DNA of 8,128 bases from Vicinamibacteria bacterium (GCA_025937075.1 JAICSD010000191.1:1-8128), one strand, 5' to 3'. Shown: positions 1-6,369, counted from the first letter of the stretch. The notes: generated from the letters alone by a model not told the origin. Numbers and translations are program-made.

Positions 1-143
1 AGCGCGTTGACGACGCTGAACACGGTGGAGCTGGCACCGATGCCCAGGCCTGAAATGAGGATCGCGAAGATCGCAAACCGTGCGTCGGCTCGAAGCGTGC
101 GAACCGTGTAGCGAAGATCCTGAAAGAGGGTGGCGGCGGACAT
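1..143 (-). CDS. ADOP-family ABC transporter permease, N-terminal fragment (cut by window edge)
   Basis: This is the first 47 codons of a gene that continues past the left edge. The translation starts MSAATLFQDLRYTVRTLR and then enters a hydrophobic helix containing GLGIGASSTVFSVVNAL. That is the typical start of MacB-type periplasmic-core permeases of the ADOP family (acidobacterial duplicated orphan permease): an amphipathic DLRY..RTLR segment, a first membrane helix, then LGIGA...FSVVNA. Known relatives are inner-membrane proteins of about 800 residues with two FtsX units, often without an ATPase gene beside them; their substrates are mostly unknown. The ATG is 45 bases after the amidase stop, so read-through from the amidase operon is plausible. 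I see no clear Shine-Dalgarno sequence. The fragment is short, but the family pattern is easy to recognise. Confidence 0.82.
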   Translation of the reverse strand, partial: MSAATLFQDLRYTVRTLRADARFAIFAILISGLGIGASSTVFSVVNA

Positions 144-188
144 GAAGGCTTTGACGGGCTCCGCACGCGTCGGGTTGACGTGCTCTCG

Positions 189-1991
189 TCAGAACCCCGC
201 GGGCCGCTCCGCGGCTACGGCGAACGCGCGTTCGAGTGCAATCCCGACGCGTCCGAGGACGCCTTCGTCGAACAGCCGGCCGACAATCGTGATCCCGTGC
301 GGGACGCGGCGGGGCGGCGAGAACTTCGGCAGCGGATGCGCAGGATCCGGCGCCCAGTCGCTCCGCGCTTCGGAGACGTCCACGAACCCGGCGCGCAGCG
401 TCAGCGATGGATGCCCGGTGAAGTTGGTGATCGTGAGCTGCTCGTCGCGCAGCGACGGGACGAGGACCAGATCGACGTCGCTGAAGAGGCGCGCCATCTC
501 GAGCGCGACTTTGCGGCGCAAGCGATCCGCTTGTACGGTGTCGACCGCGCTGAGAAACCGCGCCTCGCGGAACAGGTTCGGCCAGGCGTCCTTCACCTGC
601 ACCTTCATCGACTCGAGCTGATGATTGAGCGCCAGGTCCTCGAACGACGCGGCTCCTTCGGCGAACAGAATGGGATTGAGCGAGCCGTACGGCCAATCCG
701 GAAGCGTGACTTCCGTCAACTGCATCCCCAGCTTCGCGATCGTTGCCATCGCCGCACGATCGACGTCGGTCGCCGGGCTCTCCTTCATCCACGGTGCGAT
801 GTAGCCGACCTTCAGGCCGCGAACGGCCGCCATCGCGTCGAAATCGAGCCGGGACGCCACGCTCGAGGGATCGCCTTCGTCAGGACCCGCGATCGCCTGG
901 AGCACGAGCATCGCGTCCTCGACAGATCGCGTCATCGGTCCGAGCTTGTCGAGCGACCAGCACAGCGTCATGGCGCCCGTGCGCGCGACGCGCCCGAACG
1001 TCGGCCGCAGCCCGGAGACGCCGCACCGCATCGAGGGGGCGACGATGCTGCCTTCGGTTTCGCTGCCGATCGAGAAAGCGACCAGACCCGCGGCGGTTGC
1101 TGCGCCCGGACCGGCGCTCGAGCCCGACGCTCCTTCCTCCAGCAGCCACGGGTTCATCGTCTGGCCGCCGAACCAGATGTCGTTGAGCGCCAGCGCGCCA
1201 AGCGCGAGCTTCGCTATCAGCACCGCGCCCGCGTCGTCCAGGCGCCGCACGACGACGGAGTCGGCCGACGGAACACGATTCTGAAACGGTTCGGCGCCGT
1301 ACGTGGTCGGGATGTCCTTCGTGTCGAGCAGATCCTTGACGCCGTACGGGATGCCGTGCAGAGGGCCGCGGTACTTGCCGGCGGCGATCTCGGCGTCGGC
1401 CGCCTTCGCGCGCGCGAGCGCCTGATCTTTCGTCAGCGTGATGATCGCGCGAATCTTCGGATCGAACCGGCCGATGCGATTCAGATAGATGTTCGTCAGC
1501 CGCTCCGACGTGAGCTGACGCGACTCGATCCATCGCGACAGCTGCGTCACCGGCGCGAACGCGATGTCGTCGTCTGACGATGGAAGCGGTGCGCTGCTGG
1601 CGGGCGAACGCACGAACCGATCGCGCGATGGACCGGACGCCGTTTCATGGAGCACGGGATTCCAGAGCATCGCGGGCGTATCCGTTGGCGCGATGGCGAC
1701 CTTCCGAGGCCCTGTGCGGCGTTCGAGGTACGGCGCCATCGACGTCCGCCACGACTCCGCCGCCTGCTGGCGCTCCGCAGGCGTCATCGTCACCTGCATC
1801 AGCTTTTCGGCTTCGGCAAAGGTCGCGGGCGTCACCTCGGGGCCGGCGCCCGGCCCCGATCCGAATGTCGGCGGCGCGCCGGGCGTCGACGTCGTCGGCG
1901 CTTGCGACGCGGGCGCTTCGGTCCCGCACGCGGATGCCGCCACGAGGAACCCGAGCGGCGCGCGGATCAGAAACTGACGGCGTGTGTTCAT
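189..1991 (-). CDS. Exported amidase (amidase signature family), predicted Tat lipoprotein
   Basis: This 600-residue amidase-signature serine hydrolase would cleave an amide bond; the substrate cannot be read from sequence. The N-terminus has a twin-arginine motif (TRRQFL, residues 3-8), a hydrophobic stretch and ASAC ending at Cys22, suggesting Tat export and lipid anchoring. A Pro/Thr/Gly-rich linker (about 25-55) and a charged segment (about 55-145) precede the catalytic domain (about 145-585). The Ser-cisSer-Lys triad is visible: Lys219 in GIPYGVKDLLD, cis-Ser291 in ASGSSAGPG and nucleophile Ser315 in ETEGSIVAPS. The 24-residue gap between the two serines equals that of fatty acid amide hydrolase. 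Glu313 replaces the usual glycine of TGGS. GatA-type function is unlikely because of the export signal and the absence of gatB or gatC nearby. The ATG overlaps the upstream stop (ATGA) and has no Shine-Dalgarno of its own, so translation is probably coupled. Confidence 0.93.
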   Translation of the reverse strand: MNTRRQFLIRAPLGFLVAASACGTEAPASQAPTTSTPGAPPTFGSGPGAGPEVTPATFAEAEKLMQVTMTPAERQQAAESWRTSMAPYLERRTGPRKVAIAPTDTPAMLWNPVLHETASGPSRDRFVRSPASSAPLPSSDDDIAFAPVTQLSRWIESRQLTSERLTNIYLNRIGRFDPKIRAIITLTKDQALARAKAADAEIAAGKYRGPLHGIPYGVKDLLDTKDIPTTYGAEPFQNRVPSADSVVVRRLDDAGAVLIAKLALGALALNDIWFGGQTMNPWLLEEGASGSSAGPGAATAAGLVAFSIGSETEGSIVAPSMRCGVSGLRPTFGRVARTGAMTLCWSLDKLGPMTRSVEDAMLVLQAIAGPDEGDPSSVASRLDFDAMAAVRGLKVGYIAPWMKESPATDVDRAAMATIAKLGMQLTEVTLPDWPYGSLNPILFAEGAASFEDLALNHQLESMKVQVKDAWPNLFREARFLSAVDTVQADRLRRKVALEMARLFSDVDLVLVPSLRDEQLTITNFTGHPSLTLRAGFVDVSEARSDWAPDPAHPLPKFSPPRRVPHGITIVGRLFDEGVLGRVGIALERAFAVAAERPAGF

Positions 1992-2314
1992 GCGCGGCGG
2001 CTGCGGGGAGGGATCTTCAACAGCTCGTAGTACTTGTCTCTCGGCTCACCAGTCAAGCCGTTCACCCCGTGCTTCGGCAGCCACCAGCCGTGCACGTAAA
2101 CGGCAGCGAGCGCCAGAGCCCCGATCAAGGTGTAGGCGACCCACCGCAAACCGGCGGACGACAACACAGCAATGAGCCCTGCGACGACGGCCACTTTCAG
2201 CACACGGCGCAGCTTGGGCTTGTGCTCCTCGAAGTGGCCGAACAGGATGTTGCCGATCGCGAAGATGGTCATCACCACGGCGACGTCGAACCACGCTGTC
2301 TGTGTATTCCACAT
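1988..2314 (-). CDS. Small three-helix membrane protein of unknown function
   Basis: I do not recognise this family. From the ATG at 2314 the protein has 108 residues. It shows three likely membrane helices (about 8-27, 38-53 and 57-79), a basic loop HKPKLRRVLK between the first two, and a polar C-terminal tail with WWLPKHGVNGLTGE and PRDKYYELLK. The frame is open further upstream to 2497, but that extension is Arg/Ser/Pro-rich with no fold-like pattern, while the 2314 start begins just before the first helix and has GGGAG 11 bases upstream. The stop overlaps the amidase start as ATGA, which strongly supports this being a real gene and a partner of the amidase. It might assist membrane placement or regulation of the amidase, but that is inference from position only. 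Confidence 0.78.
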   Translation of the reverse strand: MWNTQTAWFDVAVVMTIFAIGNILFGHFEEHKPKLRRVLKVAVVAGLIAVLSSAGLRWVAYTLIGALALAAVYVHGWWLPKHGVNGLTGEPRDKYYELLKIPPRSRRA

Positions 2315-2380
2315 GGCTCGAGCCGCTCCCGCCGGCCCAAGGTCAGTTCCAACGCCCGTTAGGGTAGCTGATCGAGGAGC

Positions 2381-2408
2381 GGATTGCATCGCGGTTGCAA
2401 TGCGATCC
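2381..2408. promoter_or_regulatory. 28-base near-palindrome, possible operator or RNA hairpin
   Basis: The left half GGATTGCATCGC pairs with the right half GCAATGCGATCC. Among the outer twelve positions there is one mismatch and one G-T pair, and the centre is GGTT. The element lies 67 to 94 bases upstream of the membrane-protein start, inside the only sizeable intergenic region before the membrane-protein/amidase operon. That is a natural place for a regulator site. It could equally be a stem in the leader transcript. No convincing -35/-10 pair was found beside it. Confidence 0.35.
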
Positions 2409-2504
2409 GATTCGCCGCGAGGAAACTTCACACGCTGGGTTGTGTACGATATCGCGTCGGATCTGACGGAACGTGGCGAAGGGTCGACAGAGGGCAACGG
2501 CCGT

Positions 2505-2538
2505 GCGGGCGGGATATCGCGTGAGATGTCCCGCCCGC
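2505..2538 (-). terminator. Strong GC-rich hairpin downstream of the ferritin-like gene
   Basis: The arms GCGGGCGGGATATC (2505-2518) and GATGTCCCGCCCGC (2525-2538) form a 14-base-pair stem with one G-U pair and a six-base loop. The hairpin begins 13 bases beyond the DUF892 stop codon in the direction of transcription. No T run follows on the minus strand (the next bases are ACGGCCGTTG), so it is not a textbook intrinsic terminator. It may act as a U-less terminator, a 3'-end stabiliser or a Rho-assisted stop. Its placement separates the central operon from the membrane-protein/amidase operon. Confidence 0.6.
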
Positions 2539-2551
2539 TTCGTACTCGCGA

Positions 2552-3055
2552 CTAGCGGACGTGTGGCGCCGCCGCCTGAAAGTTCAGGCTCATCGCGATA
2601 TCGGTGAGCTTCTGGTCGGCCTTCTTCTCTTCTTCGAGCGTCCATTCGATCAACTGGACCGCCTCCTGCCTGCCGAGGACGTGCGCCCAGGCGCGCAGCG
2701 TCCCATACTCGGCGATCTCGTAGTGCTCTGCGCCCTGCGCAGCGGCGATGAGCGCCGCGTCTTTCACAGGCGGGTCGGCTTTCAAGCTGATCACGTCATC
2801 GCCCGCGCTGATGATGCCCTTGATACTCGGGTTGGTATCGGCGTTGGGCTTCTGATCGAAAAAGCCGAACAGGCGCTCCGCGCGCTCGAGGTGCGATTCC
2901 GTCTCTTTGAGATGCGAGTCGAAGGCCTGCTTCAGCTGCGGCGTCGAGGCCGCCTTCGACAGCTGCGGCAGAGCCTTCGTCAGCCGCTGCTCCGCATCGT
3001 ACACGTACTTCAATTTCTGAATGAAGAGATCGTTGAGCGTCTTCAGTTCAGCCAT
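2552..3055 (-). CDS. YciE/YciF-type ferritin-like protein (DUF892)
   Basis: This 167-residue protein has the DUF892 pattern of a four-helix ferritin-like bundle and is close to the family's usual length. It starts MAELKTLNDLFIQKLKYVYDAEQRL. Candidate metal ligands are Glu22 (DAEQRL), Glu53 with nearby His55 (ETESH), Glu110/Glu113 (AEHYEIAEYG) and Glu141-143 with Asp147 in the last helix. Relatives such as E. coli YciE and YciF are stress-linked cytoplasmic proteins with a di-iron-type fold; the enzymatic role is not well established. A second in-frame ATG exists at 3061, but the strong GAGGAGG sits only one base from it and seven bases from the ATG at 3055, so 3055 is chosen. The gene lies 127 bases after the YdeI-like gene and is followed by a hairpin. 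Confidence 0.93.
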   Translation of the reverse strand: MAELKTLNDLFIQKLKYVYDAEQRLTKALPQLSKAASTPQLKQAFDSHLKETESHLERAERLFGFFDQKPNADTNPSIKGIISAGDDVISLKADPPVKDAALIAAAQGAEHYEIAEYGTLRAWAHVLGRQEAVQLIEWTLEEEKKADQKLTDIAMSLNFQAAAPHVR

Positions 3056-3062
3056 GGGCATA

Positions 3063-3069
3063 CCTCCTC
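3063..3069 (-). promoter_or_regulatory. Strong Shine-Dalgarno (GAGGAGG) that decides the DUF892 start
   Basis: On the minus strand GAGGAGG is followed by TATGCCC and then ATGGCTGAA. The spacing is seven bases to the ATG at 3055, against one base to the ATG at 3061, which favours the shorter protein. This is the best ribosome binding site in the window and suggests high translation of the ferritin-like protein. Confidence 0.75.
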
Positions 3070-3182
3070 AGGAATCTGAACGGTGGCTGTTTTCTGCGTT
3101 CGCTCAGATCCTCGCAAGGTCCGGGCCCATTGCCTCCCAGCAAGGGCCGCGATGAGGTGTGTCGCGACCTGTCGTCAGCTCG

Positions 3183-3665
3183 TCAGCCTGACGCTCGCGG
3201 CGGCCGCGCGCGAATCGCATCGACGGCATTCCGGATCCGCCGCTCGCGCGTCTCGGGCTTCTTCGCGTCTTCGACGGCTTCCGCGTACTCGCGCTGATGC
3301 GTGTAGCTCAATTGACGCCAACGATCCCACGCGGGTGGTGCCGCTTTGAGGGCCCTCACGAGATCGGCGGGCGGGTCGACTTCGCGCTTCTCGATGTCGA
3401 GGTCGAGGCGAACGGCGAGCGTTTCGTTCCCCTCGAGGCCAGCCGCCTCGCGGTGGCTTCGCCGCAGCGGGATGAAGGGCGGACCGCCCATCGTCGACAC
3501 GGTGCTGCGAAACGTATAGCCGTTCACGGTGACCTTCACCGGCGCGCGCGCCTTGCCGAAGACGCTCTTGGGATCGAACGTCAGCGGGATCGCGCACATC
3601 GATGCGTCGCGCAGGATCGTGGTCTTGAAGGTCTTCGATGCCATCGGGCGGGCGTTCTTTGTCAT
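3183..3665 (-). CDS. DUF1905 plus YdeI/OmpD-associated family protein
   Basis: This 160-residue protein has two small domains. Residues about 11-92 match the DUF1905 pattern, a beta-rich domain with FKTTILRD, an internal VFGKARAPVKVTVNG and a central TMGGPPFIPLRR. Residues about 94-152 match the OmdA/YdeI tail: VDPPADLVRAL..AP.AWDRWRQLSYTHQREYAEAVEDAKKPETRERRI. Proteins with this tail are annotated as YdeI or OmpD-associated, in some bacteria linked to protection against antimicrobial peptides; the biochemical role is unknown. No signal peptide is present, so it is probably cytoplasmic. The ATG at 3665 has AGGG seven bases upstream. An internal ATG at 3644 lacks such a site but would also keep both domains. 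The gene starts 51 bases after the dehydrogenase stop and may be the third gene of that operon. Confidence 0.88.
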   Translation of the reverse strand: MTKNARPMASKTFKTTILRDASMCAIPLTFDPKSVFGKARAPVKVTVNGYTFRSTVSTMGGPPFIPLRRSHREAAGLEGNETLAVRLDLDIEKREVDPPADLVRALKAAPPAWDRWRQLSYTHQREYAEAVEDAKKPETRERRIRNAVDAIRARPPRASG

Positions 3666-3716
3666 GCGGAGGCCCTACACCAACGTGCTGGCGGCCCTGA
3701 AAGGGTCGCCCTACGA

Positions 3717-5417
3717 TCAATGCAAAACGAACGCGACGAGGACATCGCCGCCCGACGAGAGCAGATATTGTTTGCCGTCGAGCATGTACGTCTCCGCTGC
3801 ATTCGAGACGTTGCCGATCCGTGCATGCCACAGCGGCTTGCCGTTCGCCGGATCGAACGCGACCAGGTTGCCGGAACCGTCGCCGGCAAAGAGCAGTCGC
3901 CCCGCGGTGGTCAGCATGCCGGTGGCGCCACCGCCGCCGGTGAGCTCATGGCGCCACGCGACCTTTGCCGTCTTCGGATCGATGGCCGTGATGAAGTTCG
4001 CGACCCTCGCACCCCCGCCGCCCTGCACGCCGCCAAGCCCCATCGAGCCGCGCGGATCCGCATCGATCAGATAGCGTATCGAGAGATCGTTGTTCTCCGG
4101 CACGTAGAAGAGGCCCGTATCAGGCGAGTACGCCGGCGGCGGCCAGTTGGTGATGCTGCCGTTCACGATCGATCCGGGGATCGTCGCCGCTTTCTGCGGC
4201 TTCAGCATCGGCCGTCCCTCGGAATCGAGGCCGCTCGCCCAGTTCGCATACAGGCCGTATCTGCCGCTCGCGACGTGCTTCCCGGTGACGCGGTCAACGG
4301 TGAAGAAGTAGCCGTTGCGCGCCGCTGTGGAGACGAGCTTCCGCGGCTTGCCGTCGATCGTCGTGTCGATGAGGATGGGAGTCTGCGCCGAATCCCAATC
4401 GTGCATGTCGCGCGGCGACGTCTGGTAGTACCACGCCATCTTGCCCGTGTCGGCGTCCACGGCGATCAGCGAACAGGTGAACAGACCGACGCCCACGCCT
4501 CGCCCCGCCGGTGTATACGCGGGCGTCGGATTTCCGGTACCAAAGATGTAGTAGTTCGTCTCCGGATCGTAGACGCCGGGGACCCACGGCTGCGCCCCGC
4601 CGTGCCGTGCCGCCTCGAGGCTCGGCCACGTGTCGATGCCGGGATCGCCCGGGTTCATCGGCACCGTGTAGTGGATCCATTGCCGCTTGCCGGTTTCCGG
4701 ATCGTAGGACTGCAGGTAGCCCGGCGCATCGATGTCGTTGCCCGTGCCGACGATCACGTGGTCGCGGATGATGATCGGCGCCATCGACGAGAAGTACTGC
4801 TGCTCGAACGGCGCGATCTCGACGTGCCACATCTCCTTCCCCGTACGCGCGTCGATCTTGATCAGGTAGTTGTCGTGCGTCTCCATGAACAGGTAGTTGT
4901 GCCACATGCCGACGCCGCGATGGCCGGTGTGCGTCCCGCCGCGCGTCTTCCAGTAGAAATGCCAGAGGATCGTGCCGTCGCGCGCGTCCACCGCCCACAG
5001 GTTGTCCGGCGACGTCGGGTACAGGATGCCGTCGACCATCAGGATTGATCCCGAGATGCGCGCGGGGCCGCCGCTGTTGAACTCGCCGGTGCCTTCGCCG
5101 GCAACGATCACCGGATACGATCCGCCTCCGCCGCCACGTCCACCGGAGCCGCCTGCCTGCGCGCCGCCAAAGCCGCGTCCATTCGGACCCGATCCTTCGA
5201 CGAAGCCGCGCGACAGCCACGCAAGCCCGACGTTGTTGATCGTCGTCTGATTGATCTGCTTGAGCGCGCTGTAGCGCCGGCCGGTGTAGTCGCCCGAGTA
5301 GGTCGGCCAGGTGTCGCCGAGCGGCTTCAGGAGCGATGCGGGATCCAGTCCACCCTGGGCCTGCGCAAGCAGACCGGCTGTGGAGAGCACGAGAGCGACG
5401 GCAATGGTTCGCATCAT
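3717..5417 (-). CDS. Periplasmic PQQ-dependent (quinoprotein) dehydrogenase
   Basis: This 566-residue secreted beta-propeller enzyme is of the methanol/ethanol dehydrogenase class, oxidising an alcohol or aldehyde with PQQ; the substrate is unknown. A signal peptide covers about residues 1-20. The mature protein starts near DTWPTYSGDYTGRRYSAL and carries repeated tryptophan-docking motifs (AVDARDGTILW, KIDARTGKEMW, AVDADTGKMAW, AFDPANGKPLW). Active-site residues by pattern alignment are Trp278 (PQQ stacking), Asn296 in GTGNP, Asp340 as catalytic base in DMHDWD, Asp342 two residues later and Arg367 in AARNG. Asp228 sits where a Glu metal ligand is usual. The only cysteine is Cys315, so the usual vicinal disulfide is absent. 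There is no CxxCH, so a separate electron acceptor is needed; the cytochrome c encoded immediately upstream fits. A Gly-rich insert covers about 76-99. The start overlaps the cytochrome stop (TAATG); an alternative ATG follows directly at 5414. Confidence 0.93.
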   Translation of the reverse strand: MMRTIAVALVLSTAGLLAQAQGGLDPASLLKPLGDTWPTYSGDYTGRRYSALKQINQTTINNVGLAWLSRGFVEGSGPNGRGFGGAQAGGSGGRGGGGGSYPVIVAGEGTGEFNSGGPARISGSILMVDGILYPTSPDNLWAVDARDGTILWHFYWKTRGGTHTGHRGVGMWHNYLFMETHDNYLIKIDARTGKEMWHVEIAPFEQQYFSSMAPIIIRDHVIVGTGNDIDAPGYLQSYDPETGKRQWIHYTVPMNPGDPGIDTWPSLEAARHGGAQPWVPGVYDPETNYYIFGTGNPTPAYTPAGRGVGVGLFTCSLIAVDADTGKMAWYYQTSPRDMHDWDSAQTPILIDTTIDGKPRKLVSTAARNGYFFTVDRVTGKHVASGRYGLYANWASGLDSEGRPMLKPQKAATIPGSIVNGSITNWPPPAYSPDTGLFYVPENNDLSIRYLIDADPRGSMGLGGVQGGGGARVANFITAIDPKTAKVAWRHELTGGGGATGMLTTAGRLLFAGDGSGNLVAFDPANGKPLWHARIGNVSNAAETYMLDGKQYLLSSGGDVLVAFVLH

Positions 5418-6364
5418 TACTTTATTGTCCAGAGATAAGCGGTCACGTTGTGCATGTCGCGATCGTCGAGCTCGGTGACGAGCGTGCGATGCGCTGCTGC
5501 GGGATCATCGATCTCGATCTTCGGGTTGTCTCCGTTGCGCGCGAACGTCCGACGCGTCCCATCGTCCTGAACGAGGGTGACGGTGAAGTCGTCGATGCGC
5601 ACGAGACGTCCTTTCACAGCCTGACCGGTCGCGGGCGTCACCGTCACGGTCGCGACCGGCCCCGCGTCCGCAGGGGCCGCGCCACGTCCACGTCCGCCGC
5701 GTCCACGTCCGCCGCCTCCGGAGACCCACAGATCCTGAAGCGCGCGCGGGTCGGGCACCTTCGAGGCAAGGCCGCGGAGATCGCCAGTGACGGAGTGGCA
5801 GCTCGCGCAGCGCGATTCGAAGTACGCACGTCCGGCAGCCGCGTCGCCGACCAGGATCTTCTCGGGAGAGACCAGCTCCCCTTCCGGAGGCCGTCCCTGT
5901 GCGCCCGCCTGGCCAAGAACGCTGTGGATGTATTCCGCGAGCGCCTTGATGTCGTCGGGCGGGAACGGAAACGGCGGCATCGGTGGAGCGCCGGCCGCCG
6001 CGGGGTTCGGTCGGCCGTTCTGCACGATGGGCGCGATCAACTCGCCACTCTGGTCGCTGAGGACGGTCTGGGATCGCAGAAGGTTCGGGCCACCCTGCTG
6101 GCCGCCGCGCAGGTCAATTCCATGGCACGCCGCGCAGTTGCCTTGATAGAGCGCCTTGCCGCGCGCGACGAGCGCGGGGTCACCGGGAGGCCGCTGCTGC
6201 TGGGGAAAGTTGGGCCGGGGCGGCCCGCCTTCGGGCACGCCCTGACGTCCGCGACCACCGGGTGCCGCTGGCGGGGGCTGCCCTTCCTGCTCCTGTTGCG
6301 CGCTCGTCACGGGTACGAGCGCCGAAATCGCCAATGCCGCGACGGCAAGCATACGTAGCTTCAA
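5417..6364 (-). CDS. Secreted di-haem cytochrome c, probable electron acceptor of the quinoprotein
   Basis: From a TTG at 6364 this is a 315-residue protein. It has a clean signal peptide (KLRMLAVAALAISALVPVTSA), a Pro/Gly/Gln-rich linker (about 23-62) and two haem-binding motifs: CAACH (77-81) and CASCH (186-190). The first domain is a normal class I unit, with Met129 in PPMPPF as likely axial ligand and a closing AEYIHSVL helix. The second domain is split: after CASCH come a Gly/Arg-rich run (216-228) and a beta-rich stretch (about 237-285, VKGRLVRIDDFTVTLVQDDG) before the closing helix DRDMHNVTAYLW. Direct overlap with the quinoprotein gene implies that it takes electrons from that enzyme in the periplasm. 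The frame is open upstream to 6625, but AAGGAG five bases before the TTG, and the signal peptide beginning there, decide the start. Confidence 0.9.
   Translation of the reverse strand: MKLRMLAVAALAISALVPVTSAQQEQEGQPPPAAPGGRGRQGVPEGGPPRPNFPQQQRPPGDPALVARGKALYQGNCAACHGIDLRGGQQGGPNLLRSQTVLSDQSGELIAPIVQNGRPNPAAAGAPPMPPFPFPPDDIKALAEYIHSVLGQAGAQGRPPEGELVSPEKILVGDAAAGRAYFESRCASCHSVTGDLRGLASKVPDPRALQDLWVSGGGGRGRGGRGRGAAPADAGPVATVTVTPATGQAVKGRLVRIDDFTVTLVQDDGTRRTFARNGDNPKIEIDDPAAAHRTLVTELDDRDMHNVTAYLWTIK
5686..5715. repeat. Perfect 15-base tandem duplication encoding a Gly/Arg run
   Basis: GTCCACGTCCGCCGC occurs twice in succession (5686-5700 and 5701-5715). On the coding minus strand it gives alternating Gly and Arg codons within residues 216-228 of the cytochrome c. 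The unit length is a multiple of three, so gain or loss of copies would keep the frame. It is a plausible site of length variation between strains. Confidence 0.7.
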
Positions 6365-6369
6365 GTGCA

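Noticed and set aside
180..1577. A 465-codon open frame on the plus strand opposite the amidase gene
   Set aside because: Its translation is Arg/His/Asp-rich with no domain pattern and lies fully antisense to a clear amidase. Long mirror frames are expected in GC-rich coding DNA.
189..1991. Amidase as GatA subunit of the tRNA amidotransferase
   Set aside because: It carries an export signal and an extra N-terminal region, and no gatB or gatC is nearby.
2315..2497. N-terminal extension of the small membrane protein to an ATG at 2497
   Set aside because: The extra 61 residues have no fold-like pattern and would cover the palindrome and the likely regulatory region. The start at 2314 sits just before the first membrane helix.
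3056..3182. Possible promoter (TTGCGA and GAAAAC, 17 bases apart on the minus strand) ahead of the ferritin-like gene
   Set aside because: The -10 match is poor and other equally weak pairs exist, so it cannot be told from chance.
3181..3193. Short inverted repeat CGTCA-GCC-TGACG at the stop codon of the YdeI-like gene
   Set aside because: Only five base pairs, overlapping the coding end and without a T run; too weak to call a terminator.
3297..5048. A 583-codon open frame on the plus strand opposite the dehydrogenase and YdeI-like genes
   Set aside because: The translation is Arg/Val/His-rich, spans two real genes and an intergenic gap, and shows no signal peptide or known motif; it is a codon-bias shadow.
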